From Sphingomonas cavernae (GTDB taxonomy: Bacteria; Pseudomonadota; Alphaproteobacteria; Sphingomonadales; Sphingomonadaceae), in NCBI RefSeq assembly GCF_003590775.1, contig NZ_QYUM01000004.1, positions 186,001 through 250,000 on the forward strand: a DNA stretch of 64,000 bases, in the 5' to 3' direction. The notes beneath the pieces are model-generated. The model was not told the DNA's origin. It searched no databases and worked only from the letters and a program-made list of their open reading frames with translations. Positions 25,612-33,298 of the stretch are shown one piece after another. The translations under genes were made by a program, and so were the position numbers. Every line of letters starts with the position of its first letter. Position 1 is the first letter of the stretch.

Positions 25612-25971
25612 TCAGGGCATGCCCTTGCCGACAGTTGCCCTTACCGGAATGCCCGACGGATCAAATCCGTCGAGGCAGAAGACGTTTATCCCAAGGTAAT
25701 CAGGGGTCACCCGTTTCCGGTGAAACGGGTAGATGCCGCACGTCCGGCAGAAATAATGGCGCGCCGTCCGCGTATGAAACTGATATTCGGCGAGATTGTC
25801 AGCGCCTGACAACAGTTCGAACTTGCTCTCATGCACCTTCACCATGAGCGCGTTCTTTCTTGCGCAGATGGAGCAGTCGCACGTCGTCAGCTCAGGAAAA
25901 TCCGTCTCAATCGAAAATTGCACCACGCCGCAATGACAGCTCCCCGCATATCTTGCCGGTTCGCGAGTCAT
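25612..25971 (-). CDS. GFA-family zinc-binding protein (Gfa-like, DUF636)
   Basis: 119 residues from the ATG at 25971, which overlaps the upstream gene's stop (ATGA). Cysteine sets GSCHCGVV, CDCSICARKN and CRTCGIYPFHRKR are the zinc ligands of the family first described as glutathione-dependent formaldehyde activating enzyme. Most members have no proven function, and the founding activity has been questioned. Translational coupling to a dimethylargininase-like gene suggests a shared process. Confidence 0.85.
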   Translation of the reverse strand: MTREPARYAGSCHCGVVQFSIETDFPELTTCDCSICARKNALMVKVHESKFELLSGADNLAEYQFHTRTARHYFCRTCGIYPFHRKRVTPDYLGINVFCLDGFDPSGIPVRATVGKGMP

Positions 25972-26753
25972 GGATGGCGCCACCTCAGCGACATGCAGGA
26001 CAGTCCCGCGTCGATCTTCGCGATTTCTGAGACATCCAGCACAATCACATTGAGCCCGCGCTCAGCAATCAGGTCCGCAATGCGTGGATAGGCAGTGCCT
26101 ACGAGCACCGTATCGTTCACGCGCAGCAGATTTGCAGCCGCCTCCTCGCCCTCGGGCGTCACCAGAACGTCGAGCCCGGCGAAGACGCCCGTCGCCGCAA
26201 GCGCGGGGGTTGCGACGACGCAGTCTTCGGTAAGCAGCGACGAGGCTGTCTTGAAATGGAGCGTGCCCGGCGGAGTGTCGACGATCCGCGCGCGGCGGCC
26301 GAGTCTTTCGACCTGCGCGACAAAGGCTTCGGCGCCCGCAAGGTCGGTGCGCGCGGACAGGCCGATCAGGATTTCGGCGGGCGTGATCAGGATGTCGCCG
26401 CCATCGGCAAAGCCGTCGGGCAGCGTCAGGACCTCATCGAAATGGCGCTTCAATGCCGGCTCGATCTCAGCGACCTCGCCCATCCGCGTCGGTGCGCCGG
26501 GCCGCAGCAGGATCGCGCCTTCGGGGAGCACGAACGCGGGATCCTCGACGAAGATCGCATCGGGATAGGCATCGAGCGCGGGCAATACGTCCACCACCAC
26601 GCCCGCAGCCTCGAGCGCGGCGACATAGGCGCGGTGCTCGGCCAGCACGCCCTCATAGGACGGCATCTCGCCACCCGATGCGCTGAGACCGTTCACCACG
26701 CTCGGCGCGGGGACGCGCACGATGGCGGAATCGAAGTCGAACACGCGCGCCAT
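25968..26753 (-). CDS. Dimethylarginine dimethylaminohydrolase / amidinotransferase-fold protein
   Basis: 261 residues from the ATG at 26753. The pentein fold is recognisable: FVEDPAFVL (acidic substrate-binding pair), LPDGFADGGDIL, the catalytic His in TLHFKTASSLL and the nucleophilic Cys in AGLSCMSLRW near the C-terminus. Enzymes of this type hydrolyse methylated arginines to citrulline and methylamines, or arginine-like compounds. Specificity for dimethylarginine is inferred from family resemblance. It lies three bases after a small membrane-protein gene and overlaps the GFA gene. Confidence 0.85.
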   Translation of the reverse strand: MARVFDFDSAIVRVPAPSVVNGLSASGGEMPSYEGVLAEHRAYVAALEAAGVVVDVLPALDAYPDAIFVEDPAFVLPEGAILLRPGAPTRMGEVAEIEPALKRHFDEVLTLPDGFADGGDILITPAEILIGLSARTDLAGAEAFVAQVERLGRRARIVDTPPGTLHFKTASSLLTEDCVVATPALAATGVFAGLDVLVTPEGEEAAANLLRVNDTVLVGTAYPRIADLIAERGLNVIVLDVSEIAKIDAGLSCMSLRWRHP

Positions 26754-26755
26754 GC

Positions 26756-26947
26756 TCAGAGCGTCCAGATCATGACATTGGCGACGAACACTGCCGCGCA
26801 GACCAGCATCAGCACGCCCTTTTTCCTGTCCCCGCCCGTTCGGATCAGGCGAAGACCGCCGAAAACCAGCGCAAATGCGGCGAACATGAGCAGCGCCGGT
26901 CCCACCGAAATCGAGAAATGCGCGAGTGTTGCGAAAACCGATTCCAT
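26756..26947 (-). CDS. Small membrane protein of unknown function
   Basis: 63 residues with two hydrophobic segments (about 14-34 and 43-62) separated by a basic loop RLIRTGGDRKKG. Its ATG overlaps the stop of the dehydratase by one base (TGATG) and its stop is three bases from the next start, so it sits tightly in the operon. No family recognised. Confidence 0.7.
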   Translation of the reverse strand: MESVFATLAHFSISVGPALLMFAAFALVFGGLRLIRTGGDRKKGVLMLVCAAVFVANVMIWTL

Positions 26948-27906
26948 CAGCGCGCGCCCTCAAGCACCCGAGCGAACGCGGCGGGATCGACATTGCCGCC
27001 CGACAGCACCACTGCGGTGCGCTCGGCGATCGGAACCTTGCCCGCGAGCACCGCGGCGAGCGCCACGGCACCACCGGGTTCGACGACAAGCCGAAGCTGC
27101 CCGAAGGCGACGCGCATAGCCTCGGCAATCTCCGCCTCGGTGACCGCGACACCCTTCGCGCCAGCGGCCGCGAGCGGCCCGAAGGTCAGCGGCGAGACGC
27201 GCAGCGTCTGGAGCGCGTCGCACGAGGTGAAGGGCGGATTGGGCGCCACGGGCACGATCTCGCCCGCCACGAGCGAGCGCGCCATATCGTCCCATCCCTC
27301 GGGTTCGGCGATACGGATATCCGCCTCGGGACACGCAAGCGCGATCCCCGCCGAGAGCCCCCCGCCGCCGCAGGGAATCACGATCCGTTCAGGCGCGGCG
27401 CCGACGAGCCGCTCCATCTGCGCCGCGATCTCGATGCCGACGCTGCCCTGCCCCTCGATCACCCAGGGATCGTCGAAGCTCGGCACCAGCACCGCGCCGC
27501 GCTCGGCGGCGAGCGCGCTCGCAATTTCCTCACGGCTCTCGGTCATCCGGTTATAGAGCACCACCGCCGCACCGAGCGCTTTTGTGGCCTCGAGCTTCTT
27601 GGTTGGCGCGTCGGAGGGCATCACGATCGTCGCCTCCATCCCCAGCCGGCGCGCGGCCCACGCCACGCCCTGCGCGTGGTTGCCCGAGGAAAAAGCGACA
27701 ACGCCCGCCCCCCAGTCGGACGCGTCGATATCGGTGAGCCTGTGCCACGCGCCGCGCAGCTTGAACGCGCCCATCGGCTGGAGGCATTCGGCCTTGCACC
27801 ACAATGTCTTGCCGTCGACGTGGAGCGGCAACAGCGGGGTTTCGGGAACGATCTCCGCCACCTTTGCGGCAGCCCTGAGCACGCCCTCGCGCGTCGGAAC
27901 CCGCAT
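26947..27906 (-). CDS. Threonine/serine dehydratase-like PLP enzyme
   Basis: 319 residues; a GTG at 27909 is an alternative start. Fold-type II PLP enzyme: the PLP lysine is in GAFKLRGAW, the substrate loop is SSGNHAQGVAWAA, and the phosphate-binding loop is CGGGGLSAG. There is no C-terminal ACT regulatory domain, so it is of the catabolic or serine-racemase size class. It catalyses loss of ammonia from threonine or serine, or related racemisation/hydroxyaspartate reactions; the exact substrate cannot be fixed. It leads an operon with the small membrane protein, the dimethylargininase-like and GFA genes. Confidence 0.9.
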   Translation of the reverse strand: MRVPTREGVLRAAAKVAEIVPETPLLPLHVDGKTLWCKAECLQPMGAFKLRGAWHRLTDIDASDWGAGVVAFSSGNHAQGVAWAARRLGMEATIVMPSDAPTKKLEATKALGAAVVLYNRMTESREEIASALAAERGAVLVPSFDDPWVIEGQGSVGIEIAAQMERLVGAAPERIVIPCGGGGLSAGIALACPEADIRIAEPEGWDDMARSLVAGEIVPVAPNPPFTSCDALQTLRVSPLTFGPLAAAGAKGVAVTEAEIAEAMRVAFGQLRLVVEPGGAVALAAVLAGKVPIAERTAVVLSGGNVDPAAFARVLEGAR

Positions 27907-27910
27907 CACA

Positions 27911-28012
27911 GTCGCCCCAGCGCAGGCTGGGGCCCAGACGATGCCAGTGTCCTCACTGGAAAACCCAGGTTCGCCCCGATATCGTCTGGGCCCCAGCCTG
28001 CGCTGGGGCGAC
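27911..28012. repeat. Paired inverted repeat, GTCGCCCCAGCG family
   Basis: GTCGCCCCAGCGCAGGCTGG at 27911 is matched by its complement ending at 28012; inner parts CCCAGACGAT and ATCGTCTGGG also pair. It lies between the dehydratase start and the GIY-YIG stop (2-5 bases on either side). A second copy bounds the other end of the GIY-YIG gene. Confidence 0.9.
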
Positions 28013-28014
28013 GA

Positions 28015-28305
28015 TCAATAATTGATCTGCTCATAGAGATCATCCCAAGCCGGATTATGCTGTTCGATCAAGCGGGTTTTCCACACGCGCTTCCACGCTT
28101 TCATTGCCTTTTCGCGGGCGATGGCGGCGTCGATATGGTCGTGATGCTCCCAATAGACGAGACGCGTGAGGCCGTGCTCGCGGCAGAATTCGGAACCGTG
28201 GCTATTCTTGTGCTGCCAGATGCGCGTGGCAAGGTCGCTGGTGACGCCGATATACAGCGTACCGAAGGGAGCGTTGGTCATGATGTAAACCCAGCCCTGC
28301 TTGAT
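28015..28305 (-). CDS. GIY-YIG nuclease-superfamily protein, start codon apparently lost
   Basis: Single-domain GIY-YIG protein of the YhbQ/UPF0213-like type. The motif is WVYI...LYIGVTSDLATRIWQHK, with later FCREHGLTRLVYWE and REKAMKAWKRVWK. The first ATG (28281) lies inside the motif, giving only 88 residues and losing the GWVYI strand. Upstream in frame there is no ATG, GTG or TTG. An AGGAGG (28316-28311) is spaced five bases before ATC-AAG-CAG-GGC (28305), which would give (M)KQGWVYIMTN, the family's usual N-terminus. Either the ATC is used or the gene has decayed. Paired repeats flank both sides. Confidence 0.7.
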   Translation of the reverse strand: MKQGWVYIMTNAPFGTLYIGVTSDLATRIWQHKNSHGSEFCREHGLTRLVYWEHHDHIDAAIAREKAMKAWKRVWKTRLIEQHNPAWDDLYEQINY

Positions 28306-28377
28306 CGCCCCCTCCTGTCGCCCCAGCGCAGGCTGGGGCCCAGACGATATTTGTGCAAGGCGTCAAAGCTTAATGGG

Positions 28378-29230
28378 CTAGGCGGCGTGGACGAATTGGT
28401 TGACGTGGACGGTGTGGGTTGATTCAAGGCTGCCTTTTGGAGGCAGGTTTGAGCCGGGGCGATCTGAGCGAAGCAGAATGGCGCGTTCTGAAGGGTCTGC
28501 TGCCGATCGAGCCAGAGAACCGAGGGCGCGGCCGCAGGCCTGAGCAGAATCTCTCGATAGTCAACGGCATACTCTGGCGGCTGCGCTGTGGGACTGCTTG
28601 GCGCGATGTCCCGCCAAAATACGGCAATTGGAACACGATCTACCGGCGGTTCCGTCGTTGGAGCGAGGCCGGGGTCTGGGAGGCCGTGTCGGTGACGCTT
28701 GCCGAGATCATGGCCGACACCGGACACTACAGCATCGACAGCACCACCCTTCGCGCCCATGTCTCGGCAGCGGGCGGAAAAGGGGGACTTGTCGACGCGC
28801 TCTTGGCCGCTCGCGGGGCGGGTTCACCAGTAAGCTTCACTGTCTGGCTGATGCCCGAGGACGCCCCGTCGCCTTCCACCTGACTGGTGGTGAAGCCGCC
28901 GACTGCACGGCCTATGACACGCTGATCCGCCTGCCGGACCGCGCTCCGGCGGCTCTGCTGGCCGACAAAGGCTACGACACCAACGCCATTCGCGCCGATC
29001 TCGCGAGCCGCAGCATACAGGCTGTCATCCCGGCGCGCTCCAATCGCCGAGAAAGGATCGAGCACGATCGGCAGCTCTACAGGCAGCGAAACGGCATTGA
29101 GCGAATGTTCGGCAAGCTGAAAATCAATCGTGCCGTCGCCACCCGCTACGATCAAACGCCCTCAAGTTTCCTCGGCATGGTCCATCTCGCTGCCATCCGG
29201 CTTTGGATCAAATTCGTCCACGCCGCCTAG
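28378..29230 (+). mobile_element. IS5-family insertion sequence (IS427-like)
   Basis: 853 bp counting both CTAG flanks. Terminal inverted repeats of about 19 bp (TAGGCGGCGTGGACGAATT at 28379 and its complement ending at 29229) are present, and CTAG occurs at both ends, the target typical of this group. One transposase is encoded in two overlapping frames. Both ends and all catalytic motifs look intact, suggesting a recent insertion. Confidence 0.93.
28449..29230 (+). CDS. IS5-family transposase made by a programmed -1 frameshift
   Basis: The first frame begins at TTG 28449 after GGAGGCAGGT and reads LSRGDLSEAEWRVLKGLLP, a typical transposase start. It continues to AAGGKGG near 28790 and would stop at 28883. 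At GGAAAAGGGGG (about 28778-28788) a -1 shift joins the second frame, giving GGKRGTCRRALGRSRGG, which matches the family, and continuing to 29230. DDE residues are the Asp in SIDSTTLRAH, the Asp in LLADKGYDT and the Glu in GIERMFGKLK. The slippery run and frame order are those known for the IS427 group. Confidence 0.9.
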
Positions 29231-29341
29231 TCAACATCGTCTGGGGGCCAGCCTGCGCTGGGGCGACAATAACGGCATACTTTGACCCGTCATGGTACGT
29301 CCCTATATAGCCCCCAAAATTTCCGGCAAATGGAGACAGAA

Positions 29342-30547
29342 TTGAGCAAGGTCCTTGTCATCGGCGCGGGCGGCGTCGGGTCGGTCGCAGTCCACAAGAT
29401 GGCGATGAACACCGAGATTTTCTCGAGCATTACGCTCGCGAGCCGCCGCAAGTTCAAATGCGACGCGGTGGCCGAATCGGTGAAGGAACGCACGGGCGTC
29501 ACGATCGGCACCGCCGAGATCGACGCCGATGATGTCGCGGCGACCACTGCGCTGCTTGAGAAGATCAGGCCCGACCTCGTCGTGAACCTCGCGCTGCCCT
29601 ATCAGGACCTCGCGATCATGGACGCGTGCCTTGCTGCGGGCGTGAACTATCTCGACACCGCGAACTATGAGCCGCGCGACGAGGCGAAGTTCGAATATAG
29701 CTGGCAATGGGCCTATCAGGATCGCTTCAAGCAGGCCGGCCTGATGGCGCTGCTCGGTTCGGGCTTTGATCCGGGCGTGACCTCGGTCTTCACCAGCTAC
29801 ACGAAGAAGCACCTGCTCGACCGGATCGACACGCTCGACATCCTCGACTGCAATGGCGGCGATCACGGCCAGCATTTCGCGACCAACTTCAACCCCGAGA
29901 TCAACATCCGCGAAGTGACCGCACCCTCGCGGCACTGGGCGAATGGCGAGTGGGTCGAAGGGCCCGCGCTCAGCCACAAGCAGAGCTTCGATTTCGAGCA
30001 GGTCGGTCCGAAGAACATGTACCTCATGTACCATGAGGAGCTGGAATCGCTCGCGAAACACTATCCCGAGATCAAGCGCATCCGTTTCTGGATGACCTTC
30101 GGCGACGCCTATCTCAAGCACCTCGAAGTGCTGCAGAATGTTGGCATGACGCGGATCGATCCCGTGATCTACGAGGGCAAGGAGATCATCCCGCTCCAGT
30201 TCCTCAAGGCCGTCCTGCCCGAACCCGCCTCGCTTGGGCCGACGACGCACGGCAAGACCAATATCGGCACGATCGCGACGGGCGAGAAGGACGGAGAGCA
30301 GAAGACCTTCTACGTCTACAATATCTGCGACCATGAGGACGCCTATGCCGAGACGGGCAATCAGGCGGTGAGCTACACGACCGGTGTACCGGCCATGATC
30401 GGTGCCGCGCTGATGCTGCAGGGCAAGTGGAAGGGCGAAGGCGTGTTCAACATGGAGCAGTTCGATCCCGATCCCTTCATGGATATGCTCAACAAGCATG
30501 GCCTGCCCTGGCAGGTGAAGGAACTCGACGCGCCGCTGGCGTTCTAA
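29342..30547 (+). CDS. Saccharopine dehydrogenase-family protein, probable carboxy(nor)spermidine dehydrogenase
   Basis: 401 residues from a TTG at 29342, chosen because GGAGA lies six bases upstream and the product starts SKVLVIGAGGVGSVAVHKMA as in the family; an ATG at 29330 is less convincing. Rossmann fold at the N-terminus, then GLMALLGSGFDPGVTSVF and CNGGDHGQH. The enzyme reductively joins aspartate semialdehyde with a diamine (putrescine or diaminopropane) to give carboxyspermidine or carboxynorspermidine. The next gene is the matching decarboxylase, and ornithine decarboxylase follows, which supports the role. True lysine saccharopine metabolism is less likely. Confidence 0.88.
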   Translation: MSKVLVIGAGGVGSVAVHKMAMNTEIFSSITLASRRKFKCDAVAESVKERTGVTIGTAEIDADDVAATTALLEKIRPDLVVNLALPYQDLAIMDACLAAGVNYLDTANYEPRDEAKFEYSWQWAYQDRFKQAGLMALLGSGFDPGVTSVFTSYTKKHLLDRIDTLDILDCNGGDHGQHFATNFNPEINIREVTAPSRHWANGEWVEGPALSHKQSFDFEQVGPKNMYLMYHEELESLAKHYPEIKRIRFWMTFGDAYLKHLEVLQNVGMTRIDPVIYEGKEIIPLQFLKAVLPEPASLGPTTHGKTNIGTIATGEKDGEQKTFYVYNICDHEDAYAETGNQAVSYTTGVPAMIGAALMLQGKWKGEGVFNMEQFDPDPFMDMLNKHGLPWQVKELDAPLAF

Positions 30548-30548
30548 A

Positions 30549-30672
30549 ATCCCCTCTCCCCTCGGGGGAGAGGGTTAGGGAGAGGGGCAGTCCCATCCCT
30601 CGCTAAACTTCGACGTTGGGCCGGGCGGACACTTCCCCTCTCCCCGGCCCTCTCCCCCAAGGGGAGAGGGAG
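30549..30672. repeat. Paired inverted repeat, CCCTCTCCCC family
   Basis: CCCCTCTCCCCTCGGGGGAG at 30550 faces CTCCCCGGCCCTCTCCCCC and GGGGAGAGGGA near 30635-30672. It fills the gap between the two polyamine genes and ends within ten bases of the decarboxylase start. Confidence 0.75.
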
Positions 30673-30678
30673 AAGATC

Positions 30679-31851
30679 ATGGAAACCAAAGCCGGCGATC
30701 CGGGCGCCTTTGCGCATTTCGACCTTGGCCGCGTGCCGAGCCCATGCTTCGTCGTCGACGAGGCAGCGGTTCGGCGCAATCTTGCGGTATTGAAGGACGT
30801 CCGCGATCGCGCGGGTGTGAAGGTTCTGCTCGCGCTCAAGGCCTTTTCGATGTGGTCGCTGGGCGACGTCGTCGGCGAATATCTCGACGGAGTCTGCGCG
30901 TCCGGCCTGTGGGAAGCGCGCCTCGGGCGCGAGCATTATCACGGCATCGTCGAGACCTATTCGGCCGCCTACAAGGCGGAGGACCTGCCCGAGATCTTTC
31001 GGCTTTCGGACACCATCGTCTTCAACACGCCCGCCCAGCATGCGCGCTTTTCGGGCGAGATCGCAGCCGCGCGCGCGGCAGGCGAACAATTTGATCTCGG
31101 CCTGCGGCTCAACCCCGAGCATAGCGAGGGCGAGGTGCCCAAATATGATCCGGCACAGCCCGGCTCGCGGCTGGGCTTCCCGGTTTCGCAGCTCCGCCCC
31201 GAGCACATGGAGGGCATCGACGGCCTCCATTTCCACACGCTGTGCGAGCAGGATTTCGAGCCGCTACGCCGGACATGGGAATCGCTCGAACCCAAGATCG
31301 CGCCATATTTCAAGCAATTGAAATGGCTCAATTTCGGCGGCGGCCACCATATCACGCGTGCGGACTATCAGCGCGACAAACTGGTAGCGTTTCTCAAGGA
31401 CGTTCGCGAGCGGACAGGGCTCACCATCTATCTCGAACCCGGTGAGGCGGTCGCGCTCGATGCGGGCATCCTTGTCGGCGAGATCCTCGACACCTTCGAG
31501 AATGCGCTCCCGATCGGCATCACCGACATTTCGGCGACCTGCCACATGCCCGACGTGATAGAGGCGCCCTATCGCCCCGCGATGCTCCATGAGGCCCCGC
31601 AAGGCGTCACGCTGCGCCTCGGCGGCCCCTCCTGCCTCGCGGGCGATGTGATCGGCGACTACACCTTCACCTCGCCCCCGACTCCGGGCACGCGCATCGC
31701 GTTTCTCGACCAGGGCCACTATTCGATGGTGAAGACCAACACCTTCAACGGGGTGCCGCTTCCCGCGATTGCCTTGTGGAACAGCGAGACCGATTCGCTG
31801 AGGCTTATCAGGCAGTTCGACTATAGCGATTTCCGCGATCGCCTGTCCTGA
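30679..31851 (+). CDS. nspC: Carboxynorspermidine/carboxyspermidine decarboxylase
   Basis: 390 residues from the ATG at 30679 (METKAGDPGAF). Alanine-racemase-fold PLP decarboxylase: the PLP lysine is in VLLALKAFSMWS, followed by GLRLNPEHSEGEVPKYDPA, LNFGGGHHI and the C-terminal GGPSCLAGDVIGDY, which are NspC-specific. It removes CO2 from the product of the preceding dehydrogenase, giving spermidine or norspermidine. Together with ornithine decarboxylase downstream it makes a self-contained, AdoMet-independent polyamine route. Confidence 0.93.
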   Translation: METKAGDPGAFAHFDLGRVPSPCFVVDEAAVRRNLAVLKDVRDRAGVKVLLALKAFSMWSLGDVVGEYLDGVCASGLWEARLGREHYHGIVETYSAAYKAEDLPEIFRLSDTIVFNTPAQHARFSGEIAAARAAGEQFDLGLRLNPEHSEGEVPKYDPAQPGSRLGFPVSQLRPEHMEGIDGLHFHTLCEQDFEPLRRTWESLEPKIAPYFKQLKWLNFGGGHHITRADYQRDKLVAFLKDVRERTGLTIYLEPGEAVALDAGILVGEILDTFENALPIGITDISATCHMPDVIEAPYRPAMLHEAPQGVTLRLGGPSCLAGDVIGDYTFTSPPTPGTRIAFLDQGHYSMVKTNTFNGVPLPAIALWNSETDSLRLIRQFDYSDFRDRLS

Positions 31852-31888
31852 TCAAAACCCCGTTCGCCGCAGAAAAAGCCACGTTGTT

Positions 31889-32022
31889 GCGGGCGTGAGA
31901 ACGAATCTTTCAAACGGTCTTTACACCCGCCCCCCCGATACATATATCGCGCCTCCGCTGCCCCATGGGACTTCCACCGCAAGGCAGCTTTGTTGGAAAC
32001 TACCCACTGGAGGTCCCTTGAG
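31889..32022 (+). promoter_or_regulatory. Structured leader of ornithine decarboxylase with a possible Shine-Dalgarno-masking stem
   Basis: GGGACTTCC (31967-31975) can pair with GGAGGTCCC (32009-32017) over nine base pairs with one G-U. The second strand contains the GGAGG ribosome binding site for the TTG start at 32023. A weaker stem lies upstream (31889-31896 with 31923-31930). A conserved leader called speF (Rfam) is known upstream of alphaproteobacterial ornithine decarboxylase genes; membership was not tested here. Confidence 0.45.
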
Positions 32023-33228
32023 TTGCACAAGCATCATAGCGCGCTGGGGCTAGCTACCGCCCTTCGTCCGGTTCAGCCGGTCACGCTCCTTCGTCCGCAC
32101 GCCGCACAGCGTGCCGCCCGTTTCTTCGTCGAAAAGTTTCCGGGACGGTCGCTCTATGCCGTGAAGGCGAATCCGTCGCCCGACCTGCTCCAGATCCTCT
32201 GGGACAGCGGCATCACGCATTATGACGTGGCGTCGATCGCCGAGGTGCGCCTTGTCGCACGCACGCTGCCCGAGGCCGAGCTGTGCTTCATGCATCCGGT
32301 CAAGGCCGAGGAGGCAATCGCGGAGGCCTATTTCACGCACGGCGTGAAGACCTTCTCGCTCGACACGATGGAAGAGCTGGAGAAGATCCAGCGCGCGACG
32401 CGCCACGCCAGCGATCTCACGCTCGCGGTGCGGCTGCGCGTGTCCTCGGATCATTCCAAGCTCAGCCTCGCCGCCAAGTTCGGTGCCGATCCCGCGGAGG
32501 TTTCGCAGCTTCTGTTCGCCGCACGTCAGGCCGCGGACACGCTCGGCATCTGCTTCCATGTGGGTTCGCAGGCGATGACGCCGCAGGCCTATGTCGAGGC
32601 GATGGAGCGCGTGCGCCAGGCGATTGTCCAGGCGGCGGTCACCGTGGATCTGGTGGACGTCGGCGGCGGCTTCCCCTCGATCTATCCGGGGATGGAGCCG
32701 CCCGCGCTCGAAGCCTATTTCAGCGCGATCCACGACGCGTTCGAGAGCCTGCCGATCAGCTATTCGGCCGAACTCTGGTGCGAGCCGGGTCGCGCGCTGT
32801 GCGCCGAATATGCGAGCCTGCTGGTCCGCGTCGAGCGGCGCCGCGGCGACGAGCTCTACATCAACGACGGCGCCTATGGCGCGCTGTTCGATGCGGCGCA
32901 TGTCGGCTGGCGCTTCCCTGTCAACCTCATCCGCGAGGATGAGAGCGAGACGCGCGACATGGCGTTCAGCTTCTACGGCCCCACCTGCGACGATCTCGAT
33001 CACATGGCGGGCCCGTTCATGCTGCCCGCCGACACGCAGGCCGGCGACTATATCGAGATCGGCATGCTCGGCGCCTATGGCTGCGCAATGCGCACCGGCT
33101 TCAACGGCTTCGGCGAAACCGAGGTCTCGATCGTCGAGGACGAGCCAATGGCAAGCCTCTATCTCGAGGACGAAGCCGAGGCGCCCGTTCGCAAGCCCGG
33201 CACTGTGGTGTCGATCAAGCGGCTTTAA
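32023..33228 (+). CDS. Ornithine decarboxylase (alanine racemase-fold, type III PLP)
   Basis: 401 residues from a TTG at 32023 with GGAGG nine bases upstream; TTG codons at 31990 and 31993 in the same frame are alternatives. The PLP lysine is in LYAVKANPSPDLL, SRLGxK-like LSLAAKFG follows, then CFHVGSQ, VDLVDVGGGFPS, CEPGRALCAEY and the C-terminal catalytic Cys in FYGPTCDDLDH. GPTCD is characteristic of ornithine rather than diaminopimelate decarboxylases. It produces putrescine for the carboxyspermidine pathway encoded just upstream. A rho-independent terminator follows. Confidence 0.9.
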   Translation: MHKHHSALGLATALRPVQPVTLLRPHAAQRAARFFVEKFPGRSLYAVKANPSPDLLQILWDSGITHYDVASIAEVRLVARTLPEAELCFMHPVKAEEAIAEAYFTHGVKTFSLDTMEELEKIQRATRHASDLTLAVRLRVSSDHSKLSLAAKFGADPAEVSQLLFAARQAADTLGICFHVGSQAMTPQAYVEAMERVRQAIVQAAVTVDLVDVGGGFPSIYPGMEPPALEAYFSAIHDAFESLPISYSAELWCEPGRALCAEYASLLVRVERRRGDELYINDGAYGALFDAAHVGWRFPVNLIREDESETRDMAFSFYGPTCDDLDHMAGPFMLPADTQAGDYIEIGMLGAYGCAMRTGFNGFGETEVSIVEDEPMASLYLEDEAEAPVRKPGTVVSIKRL

Positions 33229-33258
33229 GTTTCGTTTGACCACTGAAACAATCTGAAC

Positions 33259-33295
33259 CACCCTCTCCTTCGAAAATCGAGGGAGGGGGTTTTTC
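33259..33295 (+). terminator. Rho-independent terminator after ornithine decarboxylase, overlapping the next ribosome binding site
   Basis: ACCCTCTCCTTCGA (33259-) pairs with TCGAGGGAGGGGG (33278-33290) around a short AAA loop, followed by TTTTT. The GGAGGGGG of the 3' arm is also the only Shine-Dalgarno sequence for the MAPEG gene that starts at 33299. Confidence 0.8.
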
Positions 33296-33298
33296 TTC

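Larger units (their letters stand above)
28317..29267. repeat. Paired inverted repeat split by an IS element
   Basis: The left arm (28317-28348, GTCGCCCCAGCGCAGGCTGG onward) and the right arm (29236-29267) match the two arms of the repeat at 27911-28012. The IS at 28378-29230 lies between them; removing it leaves an arm spacing like that of the other copies. Confidence 0.85.

Noticed and set aside
28424-29155. Antisense open frames across the IS element
   Set aside because: They oppose the transposase frames, which carry the DDE motifs and expected frameshift signal.
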